Positions 53,542 through 61,555 of a stretch of DNA of 64,000 nucleotides are shown in pieces. A model generated the notes under the pieces. It was given only the letters and a program-made list of their open reading frames with translations, was not told the DNA's origin and did not search any database. Source of the stretch: Luteibacter anthropi (GTDB lineage: Bacteria > Pseudomonadota > Gammaproteobacteria > Xanthomonadales > Rhodanobacteraceae); the NCBI RefSeq assembly GCF_011759365.1, contig NZ_JAARLZ010000004.1:1-64000 (forward strand), in the 5' to 3' direction. A program made the position numbers and the translations under genes. Each line of letters starts with the position of its first letter. Within the stretch, counting starts at the first letter, position 1.

Positions 53542-53653
53542 CGTTACTCCTTCAAACGATCTAAACCGGGCGATGATCGCTCGGCAGGGTCAGGGATGCA
53601 TCACGCACTGCAACATGCCATGCGGCGGCATCTTTGCTACTTTCAGAGCGTTT

Positions 53654-53676
53654 GTCACGATCCAAATGATCGTGAC
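53654..53676. promoter_or_regulatory. Perfect palindrome between LacI and GH92 genes
   Basis: GTCACGATC-CAAAT-GATCGTGAC: 9-bp perfect arms, 34 bases before the GH92 start and 113 bases from the LacI start. It is a candidate operator for the LacI regulator, although its odd 5-base centre lacks the central CG usual in LacI-family sites. AAACGATCTAAACC near 53555 is a second, more LacI-like candidate. Confidence 0.55.
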
Positions 53677-53710
53677 CACATACAACGCGTCCAAACGAGG
53701 GGAGCCACCG

Positions 53711-56059
53711 ATGTCGAGTCCGTCCCGTCTGCGCCGAGGCCTGCTGGCCGCGGCCCTGTCTCTGGCCCTGCCAGCCCTGGCCCTGGCGGCCTCCGGCGGC
53801 AAGCCGACCAGCGCCTTCCAGGCGGTGGACCCCATGATCGGCACCGGTGGTGACGGCCATACCTTCCCGGGTGCCACGGTGCCCTTCGGCATGATCCAGC
53901 TCTCGCCGGACACGGCCATGCCGGACTTCAAGCACGCGTACAAATGGGCCGCCGGGTATCAGTACGGCGACACGAGCATCCTCGGTTTCTCCCATACGCA
54001 TTTCTCCGGCAGCGGCCACTCCGACCTGGGCGACTTCCTGGTCATGCCCATTGCCGGCGACGTGAAGCTGGACCCCGGCACCCCCGACCAGCCCGGTAGC
54101 GGTTACCGCTCGCGTTTTGACCACGCAAGCGAAAAGGCTGAGGCAGGGTACTACGCGGTCACCCTGGCCGACTATGGCGTGCGCGCCGAGCTGACCGCCG
54201 GGCGCCGCATCGGCTGGCACCGCTACACCTTCCCCAAGGGCAAGCCGGCCCATCTGCTGATGGACCTGCGTCCGAGCATCTACGACTACGACGGCAAGGT
54301 GCTGTGGTCGTCGGTACGCGTGCGTGCCGACGGCACCGTGACCGGCGGCCGCACCACGCGCGGCTGGGCCCCCGGCCGCCAGCTGTATTTCGCCATGCGC
54401 TTCAACCAGCCGCTGGTCTCGCGCAGCCTGAAGAACCGCGAAGAGAACATTCCTTACCGTGGCTTCGGTGGTCCGGGCAACCGTGGCACCGACACGGACG
54501 CCATGAGCGGCCGTGCGCTGGAAGGCGTGTTCGACTTTGGTGACCTGACCCAGCCACTGGTGGTGAAGATGGCCATTTCCTCGGTGAGCGAGGAAAACGC
54601 CATCGCCAACCTCGACCAGGACGGCGCCGGTTTCGACTTCGACACGCGGCGTGCCGAGGCCCGCCAGCAGTGGGAGAAGGTGCTCTCCGTGGTGGACCTC
54701 GATGCCCCGGCGCAGGATCGCAAGACGTTCTACACCTCGCTGTACCACGCGATGCTCTCGCCCACCCTGTCGATGGACGTCAACGGCCAGTACCGCGGCC
54801 CGGACAACCAGGTGCATACGGCCAAGGGTTTCGAATTCCACTCCACGTGGTCGCTGTGGGACGTCTACCGCGCACAGCAGCCGCTGATGACCCTGCTGGA
54901 GCCGGAGAAGAGCAACGACTTCGTCAGCTCGCTCATTGCGTCGCGCGAAGCCAGCCCGTTCGGCATCCTGCCGGTGTGGGCGTACCAAGGCATGGAAACG
55001 TGGTGCATGATCGGCTACCACGCCGTGCCGGTGATCGCCGATGCCTATATGAAGGGCATTCGCGGCTACGATGCCAACAAGGCCCTGGAAGCCATGGTCG
55101 CCAGCGCAACCTACGGCCCCTATGGCGGCCTCGACGACTACATGAAGCTTGGCTACGTGGCGATCGACCACCAGCCCGAATCGGCGTCGAAGACCGTTGA
55201 ATACGCCTTCGACGACTGGTCGCTGGCGCAGATGGCCAAGGCCATGGGCAAGGACGACGTCGCCGCCACCTTCATGAAGCGCGCCGGCAACTGGAAAAAC
55301 AGCTTCGACACCAAGACCGGTTTCCTGCGCGCCCGCAAGAGCGACGGCCAGTTCCGCGAGCCGTTCGATCCCTCGTCGGCGGCCTATGGCAGCGATTACA
55401 CCGAAGGCAATGCCTGGCAGTACTCGTGGTATGTGCCGCAGGACGTCGCCGCCCTCATCGAGGCGCTGGGCGGCAACGATGCCTTCGCGAAGAAGCTCGA
55501 CGAAGTCTTCGAGGCCAAGGTCGATCCGAAGTCGTTCGCCCATGTGGAAGACATCACCGGCCTCATCGGCTGGTATGCCCACGGCAATGAGCCCAGCCAT
55601 CACGTGGCCTATCTCTACGACTACGCCGGCAAGCCCTGGAAGACGCAGGAGCGCCTGACCCAGATCATGAAGACCCAGTACACGCCGACCCCCACGGGCC
55701 TGGTGGGTAACGACGACCTCGGCCAGATGTCGGCCTGGTACATCTTCACGGCCCTGGGCTTCTATCCGGTCGCGCCGGGTAGCAACCAGTACGTGATCGG
55801 TCGTCCGTTCGTCGGCAAGGCCACGCTGAATCTCTCCAACGGCAAGCACTTCACCGTGTCCACCGACCACCTGGATGCCGGCCATCCGTACGTGGGCAAG
55901 GTCACGCTCAATGGCAAGCCGCTCAACCGCACCTTCATTCGCCACGAGGAAATCGTGGCCGGCGGCGAACTGCATTTCTCGATGCAGGCCACGCCGGCGA
56001 AGGATTGGGCCACTGGGACCGACGCGCTGCCTTACTCGATGAGCAAGTCGGCGAATTAA
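53711..56059 (+). CDS. GH92 family alpha-mannosidase, secreted
   Basis: A 782-residue exo-acting glycoside hydrolase family 92 enzyme. A signal peptide (about 27 residues, ending LALAASGG) precedes the N-terminal beta-sandwich (VDPMIGTGGDGHTFPGA, about 40) and the (alpha/alpha)6 catalytic domain. The catalytic domain carries FHSTWSLWDVYRAQQPL in part, GILPVWAYQGMETWCMIGYH in part and the acid/base region NEPSHHVAYLYDYAGKPW in part. GH92 enzymes are calcium-dependent alpha-mannosidases acting on N-glycan or yeast mannan linkages. The start at 53711 follows GGAGCC and matches the signal peptide. It is divergent from the sugar-uptake operon. Confidence 0.92.
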   Translation: MSSPSRLRRGLLAAALSLALPALALAASGGKPTSAFQAVDPMIGTGGDGHTFPGATVPFGMIQLSPDTAMPDFKHAYKWAAGYQYGDTSILGFSHTHFSGSGHSDLGDFLVMPIAGDVKLDPGTPDQPGSGYRSRFDHASEKAEAGYYAVTLADYGVRAELTAGRRIGWHRYTFPKGKPAHLLMDLRPSIYDYDGKVLWSSVRVRADGTVTGGRTTRGWAPGRQLYFAMRFNQPLVSRSLKNREENIPYRGFGGPGNRGTDTDAMSGRALEGVFDFGDLTQPLVVKMAISSVSEENAIANLDQDGAGFDFDTRRAEARQQWEKVLSVVDLDAPAQDRKTFYTSLYHAMLSPTLSMDVNGQYRGPDNQVHTAKGFEFHSTWSLWDVYRAQQPLMTLLEPEKSNDFVSSLIASREASPFGILPVWAYQGMETWCMIGYHAVPVIADAYMKGIRGYDANKALEAMVASATYGPYGGLDDYMKLGYVAIDHQPESASKTVEYAFDDWSLAQMAKAMGKDDVAATFMKRAGNWKNSFDTKTGFLRARKSDGQFREPFDPSSAAYGSDYTEGNAWQYSWYVPQDVAALIEALGGNDAFAKKLDEVFEAKVDPKSFAHVEDITGLIGWYAHGNEPSHHVAYLYDYAGKPWKTQERLTQIMKTQYTPTPTGLVGNDDLGQMSAWYIFTALGFYPVAPGSNQYVIGRPFVGKATLNLSNGKHFTVSTDHLDAGHPYVGKVTLNGKPLNRTFIRHEEIVAGGELHFSMQATPAKDWATGTDALPYSMSKSAN

Positions 56060-56124
56060 AAGGGTTTTTTCGCTATCGTCACGGGTTCTTCACGGGGCCT
56101 TGGGCATTAAGGCGATCTCCATGG

Positions 56125-56195
56125 GGCGGGTGTGTCACTCCCGCATCGCCGGACCGGTCTGACTGGTCCGGCGATGTCGTGGTGGCACGCCCGCC
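56125..56195 (+). terminator. Long inverted repeat after GH92, probable terminator
   Basis: Outer arms of 14 bp (GGCGGGTGTGTCAC with GTGGCACGCCCGCC, pairing through two G-T wobbles) and a perfect 12-bp inner stem (CATCGCCGGACC with GGTCCGGCGATG) share one centre at 56160. TTCGTTTT follows at 56196. It can end GH92 transcription, though the T run is interrupted. Confidence 0.65.
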
Positions 56196-56298
56196 TTCGT
56201 TTTAGCGATGCCCGGACTTCAAGCGCCGTCCTGATGCCATACACGTCTACAATGAGGGCCCTAAACCGGGCAGGAGTCGTCGTGGGGATGACCAAGGC

Positions 56299-58095
56299 AT
56301 GATCAAACGCATCGGATTGCGCTGGCGACTCGTCGGCCTGCTTGCCGCCGTGCTCGTGATCGTGGCCTTGCCCTACGCCGTCACACGTTCCAGCACGGAT
56401 GACGCCCTGGCCGCCCGCGACTGGGTCACCCACTCCGCCGACATCAAGGCCAGCGTCTACCGGCTTGATGCGATCCTGCGCAGCAGCGAGGCGGCGATCT
56501 ACGCGCGCCTGGCCGGCGCACCGGATGAGCCGGTTCTTCAGGAGCGCGCCCTGGGGCCGCGCCAGAATGCACCGGAGATCCTCGCCACGCTGCGCACGAT
56601 GATGCGCGACAACGCCGAGCAGCTCACCCGCCTGGGCGCGATCGATTCGATCACCAACGGGCGCATCGTGCTGACGGACCAGGCACTGCAGCGGCTCAAG
56701 GCGGGCGACCGCGACGGCGCCTTTGCCTCGATGGAGGATGCGCGGCAGCTGTTTCCCTTCCGCGAGCAGGTCAAGCAGCTGCTGGAAGAGGAATCCAGGC
56801 TGCTGAGCACCCGGCGCGCCGATGCCGAGGGCCTCGCCTCGAACAATCGCTCGGTGCTGCTGGTCGCCGCGCTGGCGCAGATTCTTCTTCTCGGCATCGT
56901 CGTGGTGGTGTCCGAACGGCAGATCGCCATCCGCCTTGCCGCGGAATCCAAGGTAGCCCAGGCGGTGCAGCGTTCGCAGCTCATCGTGCAGGCGGTGCGC
57001 GAGCCCATTGCCATGCTCGATGGCGATCTGCGCGCGTTGCTGGTCAATACGGCTTTCGCCGAACTCTACGGTTCCGATCCGGAAAGTCGTAAAAACACGC
57101 CGCTCAACGAGATCGGCGATGGTGCATGGAAGGACACGGCGTTGCTCCAGCGCTTGTCCGACGTCATCGCGCGCGACCGCGAGTTGTGGGATTACGAACT
57201 GACCCAGCGCACCGTCGATGGCATCGACCGCTTCGTGGTCATCAACGCCCGCCGGATCGAACAGCCCGACAACGACGAGCCGGCCCTGCTGTTGACCGTC
57301 AGCGACATTACCGCCCGCGCCCTCGTTGAGCAGAAAGTGACGGAGCTCAACCGCCAGCTCGAAGGCAAGGTGGAGCAGATATCCGACGTCAATCGCGAGC
57401 TGGAAGCCTTCAGCTACTCGGTGTCGCACGATCTGCGCGCACCACTGCGCCATATCTCCGGCTTCGCCAGCAAGCTTGAACTTCAGCTGGGCGATCAGGT
57501 TGATGACCGCGTGCGTCACTACATCGACGTCATCAGCACGTCGTCGCGACGCATGGCCCAGCTCATCGACGACCTGCTGGTGTTCTCACGCCTGGGCCGC
57601 GGCGCGTTGCGCCTGCAACCGGTGGACATGCAGTCGCTGGTGGAAGAGGCCCGTGCGCTGGTGGAGACCGACATACGCGACCGCCGCATCGAGTGGCGCG
57701 TGGCGCCGCTGCCGATCGTGGTAGGCGACGAAAACATGTTGCGCACGGTGTGGCAGAACCTGCTGGGCAACGCCGTGAAGTACACCGGCAATCGCGAAAT
57801 CGCGAAGATCGAGGTCGGTCTTGATCGTACGAGCTCTGGCGATTACGAGTTCTTCGTACGCGACAACGGCGCTGGCTTCGATATGCAATACGCGGGCAAG
57901 CTGTTCGGCGTGTTCCAGCGGCTGCACCGTGCTTCCGAATTTCCCGGCAACGGCATCGGCCTTGCCAACGTGCGACGCATCGTCGCCCGCCATGGAGGGC
58001 GGACCTGGGCCGAGGGCGAAACCGACCGCGGTGCCACCTTCCATTTTTCTTTGCCGGCCTCCGATCTACCGGGTGCCAGAACGGGTGACTCATGA
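56299..58095 (+). CDS. CHASE3-PAS sensor histidine kinase
   Basis: A 598-residue membrane kinase. Helices at about 8-28 and 184-204 flank a periplasmic all-alpha CHASE3-like domain. A PAS domain (about 228-340; VREPIAMLDGDLRALLVN) and a short coiled coil lead to HisKA with His377 in SYSVSHDLRAPLRHI, then HATPase (NLLGNAVKY N-box, DNGAGFD, GNGIGLANV). The kinase core is the type found next to Rcp1-like response regulators in phytochrome-type systems, but there is no chromophore domain. Its stop overlaps the next gene by 4 bases. Confidence 0.9.
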   Translation: MIKRIGLRWRLVGLLAAVLVIVALPYAVTRSSTDDALAARDWVTHSADIKASVYRLDAILRSSEAAIYARLAGAPDEPVLQERALGPRQNAPEILATLRTMMRDNAEQLTRLGAIDSITNGRIVLTDQALQRLKAGDRDGAFASMEDARQLFPFREQVKQLLEEESRLLSTRRADAEGLASNNRSVLLVAALAQILLLGIVVVVSERQIAIRLAAESKVAQAVQRSQLIVQAVREPIAMLDGDLRALLVNTAFAELYGSDPESRKNTPLNEIGDGAWKDTALLQRLSDVIARDRELWDYELTQRTVDGIDRFVVINARRIEQPDNDEPALLLTVSDITARALVEQKVTELNRQLEGKVEQISDVNRELEAFSYSVSHDLRAPLRHISGFASKLELQLGDQVDDRVRHYIDVISTSSRRMAQLIDDLLVFSRLGRGALRLQPVDMQSLVEEARALVETDIRDRRIEWRVAPLPIVVGDENMLRTVWQNLLGNAVKYTGNREIAKIEVGLDRTSSGDYEFFVRDNGAGFDMQYAGKLFGVFQRLHRASEFPGNGIGLANVRRIVARHGGRTWAEGETDRGATFHFSLPASDLPGARTGDS

Positions 58096-58541
58096 ACCAG
58101 CGCGAGAAACTGCGCACCATCCTCCTCGTCGAAGACTCGATGGCCGACGCCGAGATGGCGATCGATGCGCTTCGCGAGGCCAAGCTGGCCAATCCCATCG
58201 TGCACCTGGAAGATGGCGTGGATTGCCTCGACTGGCTGCATCGCCGCGGCGCCTATGCGAATCGCGAGGAAGGCGATCCGTCGGTGATCCTGCTCGATAT
58301 CAAGATGCCGCGCATGGATGGCCTGGAGGTACTTCAGCATCTGCGTGACGACGAGCGCTGGAAGCGCGTGCCGGTGGTGATCCTTTCGTCCTCGCGTGAG
58401 GAAAGCGACCTGGCCCGCAGCTGGAACCTGGGTGTGAATGCTTATGTGCTCAAGCCCGTCGATGTCGATCAGTTCTTCCGCGCCGTACAGACGCTCGGCC
58501 ATTTCTGGGCCGTGCTGAACCAGCGGCCCGACGGCGGCTGA
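58092..58541 (+). CDS. Single-domain response regulator, Rcp1-like
   Basis: A 149-residue CheY-fold protein with no output domain. The acidic pocket (LLVEDSMAD, Glu14/Asp15), phosphoacceptor Asp69 in VILLDIKMPRMDG, Ser in ILSSSREE and Lys in LKPVDV are all present. The long insertion DWLHRRGAYANREEGD before the phosphorylation strand is typical of Rcp1-type regulators that pair with cyanobacterial-phytochrome-like kinases. It is translationally coupled to the upstream kinase and 33 bp before the hybrid kinase, so it probably shuttles phosphate between them. Confidence 0.92.
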   Translation: MNQREKLRTILLVEDSMADAEMAIDALREAKLANPIVHLEDGVDCLDWLHRRGAYANREEGDPSVILLDIKMPRMDGLEVLQHLRDDERWKRVPVVILSSSREESDLARSWNLGVNAYVLKPVDVDQFFRAVQTLGHFWAVLNQRPDGG

Positions 58542-58574
58542 GCGCGCGGACGTCAGGTAAGGATCATTCTCGCC

Positions 58575-60116
58575 ATGAGTGCTCAAGACCATAAGGTCAG
58601 GATTTTGCAGGTCGAGGATAGTCCCCTCGATGCGGAACTGGTATTGACCGAGCTCGATCATGACGGGCTCGACTACGACGTACGCCTGGTCGATGACGAG
58701 GCCGCCTATCTCGATGCCCTCGATACTTTCCGGCCGGATATCGTTCTTTCCGACCTGAGCATGCCGGTGTTCAGCGGCGAACGCGCGCTGGAACTGCTGC
58801 GCGAGCGGAATACCGAGATACCCTTCATCTTCATCTCCGCAACGCTGGGCGAAGAAGCGGCCATCGCCGCGCTGCGCAACGGCGCCACCGATTACATCCT
58901 CAAGCAGAACACCGCGCGCCTGGCTTCGGCCGTGCGGCGCGCGCTGCGCGAAGCCGAGGAGCAGCGGGCGCGCATGCGCGCGGAGCAGGAGCTGATCCGT
59001 GCGCAACGCTTCGAAAGCCTGGCGTTGCTTGCGGGTGGCCTGAGTCACGATCTGCGCAACCTGTTGCAGCCGCTGCTGCTTGCAGGCGACACGCTGGAAG
59101 ATTATGCGGACGACCCGCGGCTGGCGCGCCTGGGCACGCTGGTGCGTGACTGCGGGCGTCGTGGCCTTGAAATGGTGTCGTCGATGCTGTCCTTCGCGCG
59201 AGGCGCACGTCGCGCCGAGCAGGTGCGGCTGGGTGCCTTGCTCGACGCGCTGCGCCTGCTCATGCAGGGCAGCGTGCCGCGCAATATTGCGATGGAAGTG
59301 GACGTCGTCGATGCCGAAGTGACGTTCGAAGGCAACCATACGGAATTGCAGCAGTGTCTGCTCAACCTGTGCCTCAATGCGATCCAGGCGATGCCCGAGG
59401 GTGGCCGCCTGCGTATCGAGACGGCACAGGTCACGCTCGCGGACGACTTCTTCGCCGATGGCGAATCCACGGCGCCGGGACGTTACCTGCGGTTGTCGGT
59501 GATCGATTCGGGCCAGGGCATGTCGCCAGATGTATTGCAGCGCCTGTTCGAGCCGTTCTTCACCACGAAGGAAACCGGCACGGGCCTGGGGCTGCTGTCG
59601 TGCAAGCGCATCGTGGCAAGCCATGGTGGCCTCATGCGCGTGCGGAGCCGGGTGAACGAGGGGACGCAGTTCCATCTCTATCTGCCGCTGAACGTCGAGC
59701 ACGACGAACATGGCGATCCGATGCTGATCGAGCCGTCGCTCCAGGGCGAGGCAGAGCGGGTGCTCGTGGTGGTGGAAGAAGCCACGCAGCTGTCGCTGCT
59801 TGTCGATACGCTGGATGCCTACGGCTATCAGGCAGGCGCCAGCCAGAGCGGCACGGCCGCGCTGCAATGGATCGAGGCGCATGGCGTGCCGGATCTGGTG
59901 GTGATGGACGCCGACATGAACCTGTTCACGGGCGTGCGCACGCTGGCGGCGTTGCTTGACCACGGTTACACCGGTGCGGTGCTGCTGCTGGCACGCAAGG
60001 ATTCCCCGCCGAATCTCGACGAACTGCCGCAGCTCGATCGCCTGCATGTTCTCGAAAAACCCATCCAGTCGCGGGCGCTGTTGCGCAAGGTCCGCGAGGC
60101 GCTCGAAGAAGCCTGA
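58575..60116 (+). CDS. Receiver-HisKA-HATPase-receiver hybrid kinase
   Basis: A 513-residue cytoplasmic protein with no membrane segments. The N-terminal receiver (1-120) has QVEDSPLDA and acceptor Asp60 in IVLSDLSMP. A coiled coil leads to HisKA with His158 in GGLSHDLRNLLQP and an HATPase domain (LNLCLNAIQAMPEGG, DSGQGMSPDV, GTGLGLLSCKRIV). The C-terminal receiver (about 395-510) is unusual: the acidic pair is EE (VVVEEATQ), the acceptor Asp remains (VVMDADMN), Lys remains (LEKPIQ), but the conserved Thr/Ser is Ala (LLLARKDS). No DNA-binding or enzymatic output is present. Confidence 0.88.
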   Translation: MSAQDHKVRILQVEDSPLDAELVLTELDHDGLDYDVRLVDDEAAYLDALDTFRPDIVLSDLSMPVFSGERALELLRERNTEIPFIFISATLGEEAAIAALRNGATDYILKQNTARLASAVRRALREAEEQRARMRAEQELIRAQRFESLALLAGGLSHDLRNLLQPLLLAGDTLEDYADDPRLARLGTLVRDCGRRGLEMVSSMLSFARGARRAEQVRLGALLDALRLLMQGSVPRNIAMEVDVVDAEVTFEGNHTELQQCLLNLCLNAIQAMPEGGRLRIETAQVTLADDFFADGESTAPGRYLRLSVIDSGQGMSPDVLQRLFEPFFTTKETGTGLGLLSCKRIVASHGGLMRVRSRVNEGTQFHLYLPLNVEHDEHGDPMLIEPSLQGEAERVLVVVEEATQLSLLVDTLDAYGYQAGASQSGTAALQWIEAHGVPDLVVMDADMNLFTGVRTLAALLDHGYTGAVLLLARKDSPPNLDELPQLDRLHVLEKPIQSRALLRKVREALEEA

Positions 60117-60129
60117 GCACTGCTGCTCT

Positions 60130-60215
60130 TGTAGGAGCGCGCCTTGCGCGCGACCGGTCAATGCGATGGATTGAAGATTGTCGCGATACCGGTCGCGCGC
60201 AGGCGCGCTCCTACA
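60130..60215. repeat. Class 1 REP pair (86 bp)
   Basis: Inverted REPs at 60130-60158 and 60188-60215 between convergent kinase and M23 genes. The right copy ends one base before the TGA of the M23 peptidase (60217-60219). Confidence 0.9.
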
Positions 60216-60216
60216 G

Positions 60217-61383
60217 TCAACGGGGGGTGGGGAAGGATACGACTGTGTCGTTCAACGGCAGCTCGTTCTTCGAGTGCCGCACGGGAGCCGGTTTCCATGG
60301 ATCGCCCATGCCGAACAGCTGCCCCTCACTCTCCGGGCCAAAGCTGTCCAGCGCCTCGAACACATAGGGAATGCCTTCGGACCCCTCGAACGCCGCCGCA
60401 TCGGCAACCTGGAAGTGCAGGTGCGGCGCTGCGGAATTCCCCGACTGTCCCAGCGCACCGATGACGGCGCCACGCGCCACATGCTGGCCGGTCTTTACCT
60501 TGACGCTACCCTTTTCCAGGTGCGCGTACCCCGCATACCGGCCTTGCCCCAGATCGAGCACCACATAGTTGCCGAACAGCCCGTCGAGCGAGAGCGAGGC
60601 CGGTTCCGGCTGCGCCTCCAGCGGCGCATGTTCGTCCTGCCCGTCACGCATGGCCACGACGGTGGCATCGGCGACGGCCAGCACCGGCGCGCCATAGCCA
60701 TACCAGTCGCTGTGTCGTGTCGCATGAATGTCTTTTACCGGTCGGAACGCACGCCCTTTCTTGTCGATGCCCACCAGATCGAGGGCGTAGCGCTGGGGAA
60801 TGGTGAGCGATCCGTTGACTGCGACAAGGCTGCCCCAGTGATGTGAATGCGCATTGCCGGGTCCTTCGTGGGCCAGCCATTGGCCGCCGCGGACAGGCGG
60901 ACCCAGCCGGATCGGTGTCGCGCCGCTTAGCGGTGTCGTGATTCCGTCCAGCACGAAGCCGGCCGGACCGGTGAAAGCGACGCGATGTTTCAATGTGTGC
61001 GGGCTGCTGCCCTCGGGCAAGGTGAGCCACAGGTAGAGAACGCCGCGCTTGCCGGGCTGGATCGTGGGTGGCTGGTTTTCGTCCGGCGAAGGCCGTATCG
61101 CGGCGGCAATGCCCGCCTGGTCCAGGTGCAACAGTGCATGCCCCAAGTCATCACTGACATCGATCGCGGTGGGTACGAGCGGCCCCGTATCGCCATAGAA
61201 GTTGGTGACGTGCAGCTCGTAGGCGAGATGCATGGCGCCATCGTTGCCACGGAACGGTGTCGGAGCGAAAGGAATGCGGGCTTCTACCGGTGCTGGCGTC
61301 GTCGCGCCGGCCATGCCGGCGAACAGGACACACGCGGCCAACGCAAGACGCCATGCAGACACGGCGCGATAGATCGATGTCAT
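60217..61383 (-). CDS. Exported M23-family metallopeptidase-like protein
   Basis: A 388-residue protein with a signal peptide (about 1-27, ending MAGAT). An N-terminal beta-rich region (about 35-165) is followed by an M23/LytM-like domain (about 195-345) with HSDWYGYGAPVLAVADATVV in part and PHLHFQVAD. These give plausible zinc ligands: His/Asp in RHSDWYG and His-x-His in HLHF. GYAHLEKGSVKVKTGQHV is the typical central strand-loop. It may cleave peptidoglycan crosslinks or another periplasmic substrate; HxxxD spacing differs from canonical LytM. It lies downstream of pilR but is separated by REPs. Confidence 0.8.
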   Translation of the reverse strand: MTSIYRAVSAWRLALAACVLFAGMAGATTPAPVEARIPFAPTPFRGNDGAMHLAYELHVTNFYGDTGPLVPTAIDVSDDLGHALLHLDQAGIAAAIRPSPDENQPPTIQPGKRGVLYLWLTLPEGSSPHTLKHRVAFTGPAGFVLDGITTPLSGATPIRLGPPVRGGQWLAHEGPGNAHSHHWGSLVAVNGSLTIPQRYALDLVGIDKKGRAFRPVKDIHATRHSDWYGYGAPVLAVADATVVAMRDGQDEHAPLEAQPEPASLSLDGLFGNYVVLDLGQGRYAGYAHLEKGSVKVKTGQHVARGAVIGALGQSGNSAAPHLHFQVADAAAFEGSEGIPYVFEALDSFGPESEGQLFGMGDPWKPAPVRHSKNELPLNDTVVSFPTPR

Positions 61384-61419
61384 GGATGAGCCTCCCCCGG
61401 CGTCACCCTAGCCTAGCAC

Positions 61420-61544
61420 TGTAGGAGCGCGCCTTGCGCGCGACCGGTTATCGCGAAAGCGTCCGCGTGGCGTGGCCTTTCGTTGCGCGAAGGGTTCGTG
61501 CCAGGGTGCGCCAAAAGCGGTCGCGCGCGAGGCGCGCTCCTACA
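61420..61544. repeat. Class 1 REP pair, wide spacing (125 bp)
   Basis: Inverted REPs at about 61420-61448 and 61518-61544 between the M23 gene start and the pilR stop. The spacer is about 69 bases instead of the usual 28-30. Confidence 0.85.
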
Positions 61545-61555
61545 GGGGAGGGCGG

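Noticed and set aside
53561-55975. 804-codon open frame antisense to the GH92 gene
   Set aside because: Shadow of a conserved glycoside hydrolase; composition typical of antisense frames.
57843-60161. 772-codon minus-strand frame over the kinase cluster
   Set aside because: Antisense to three clear two-component proteins; no motif.
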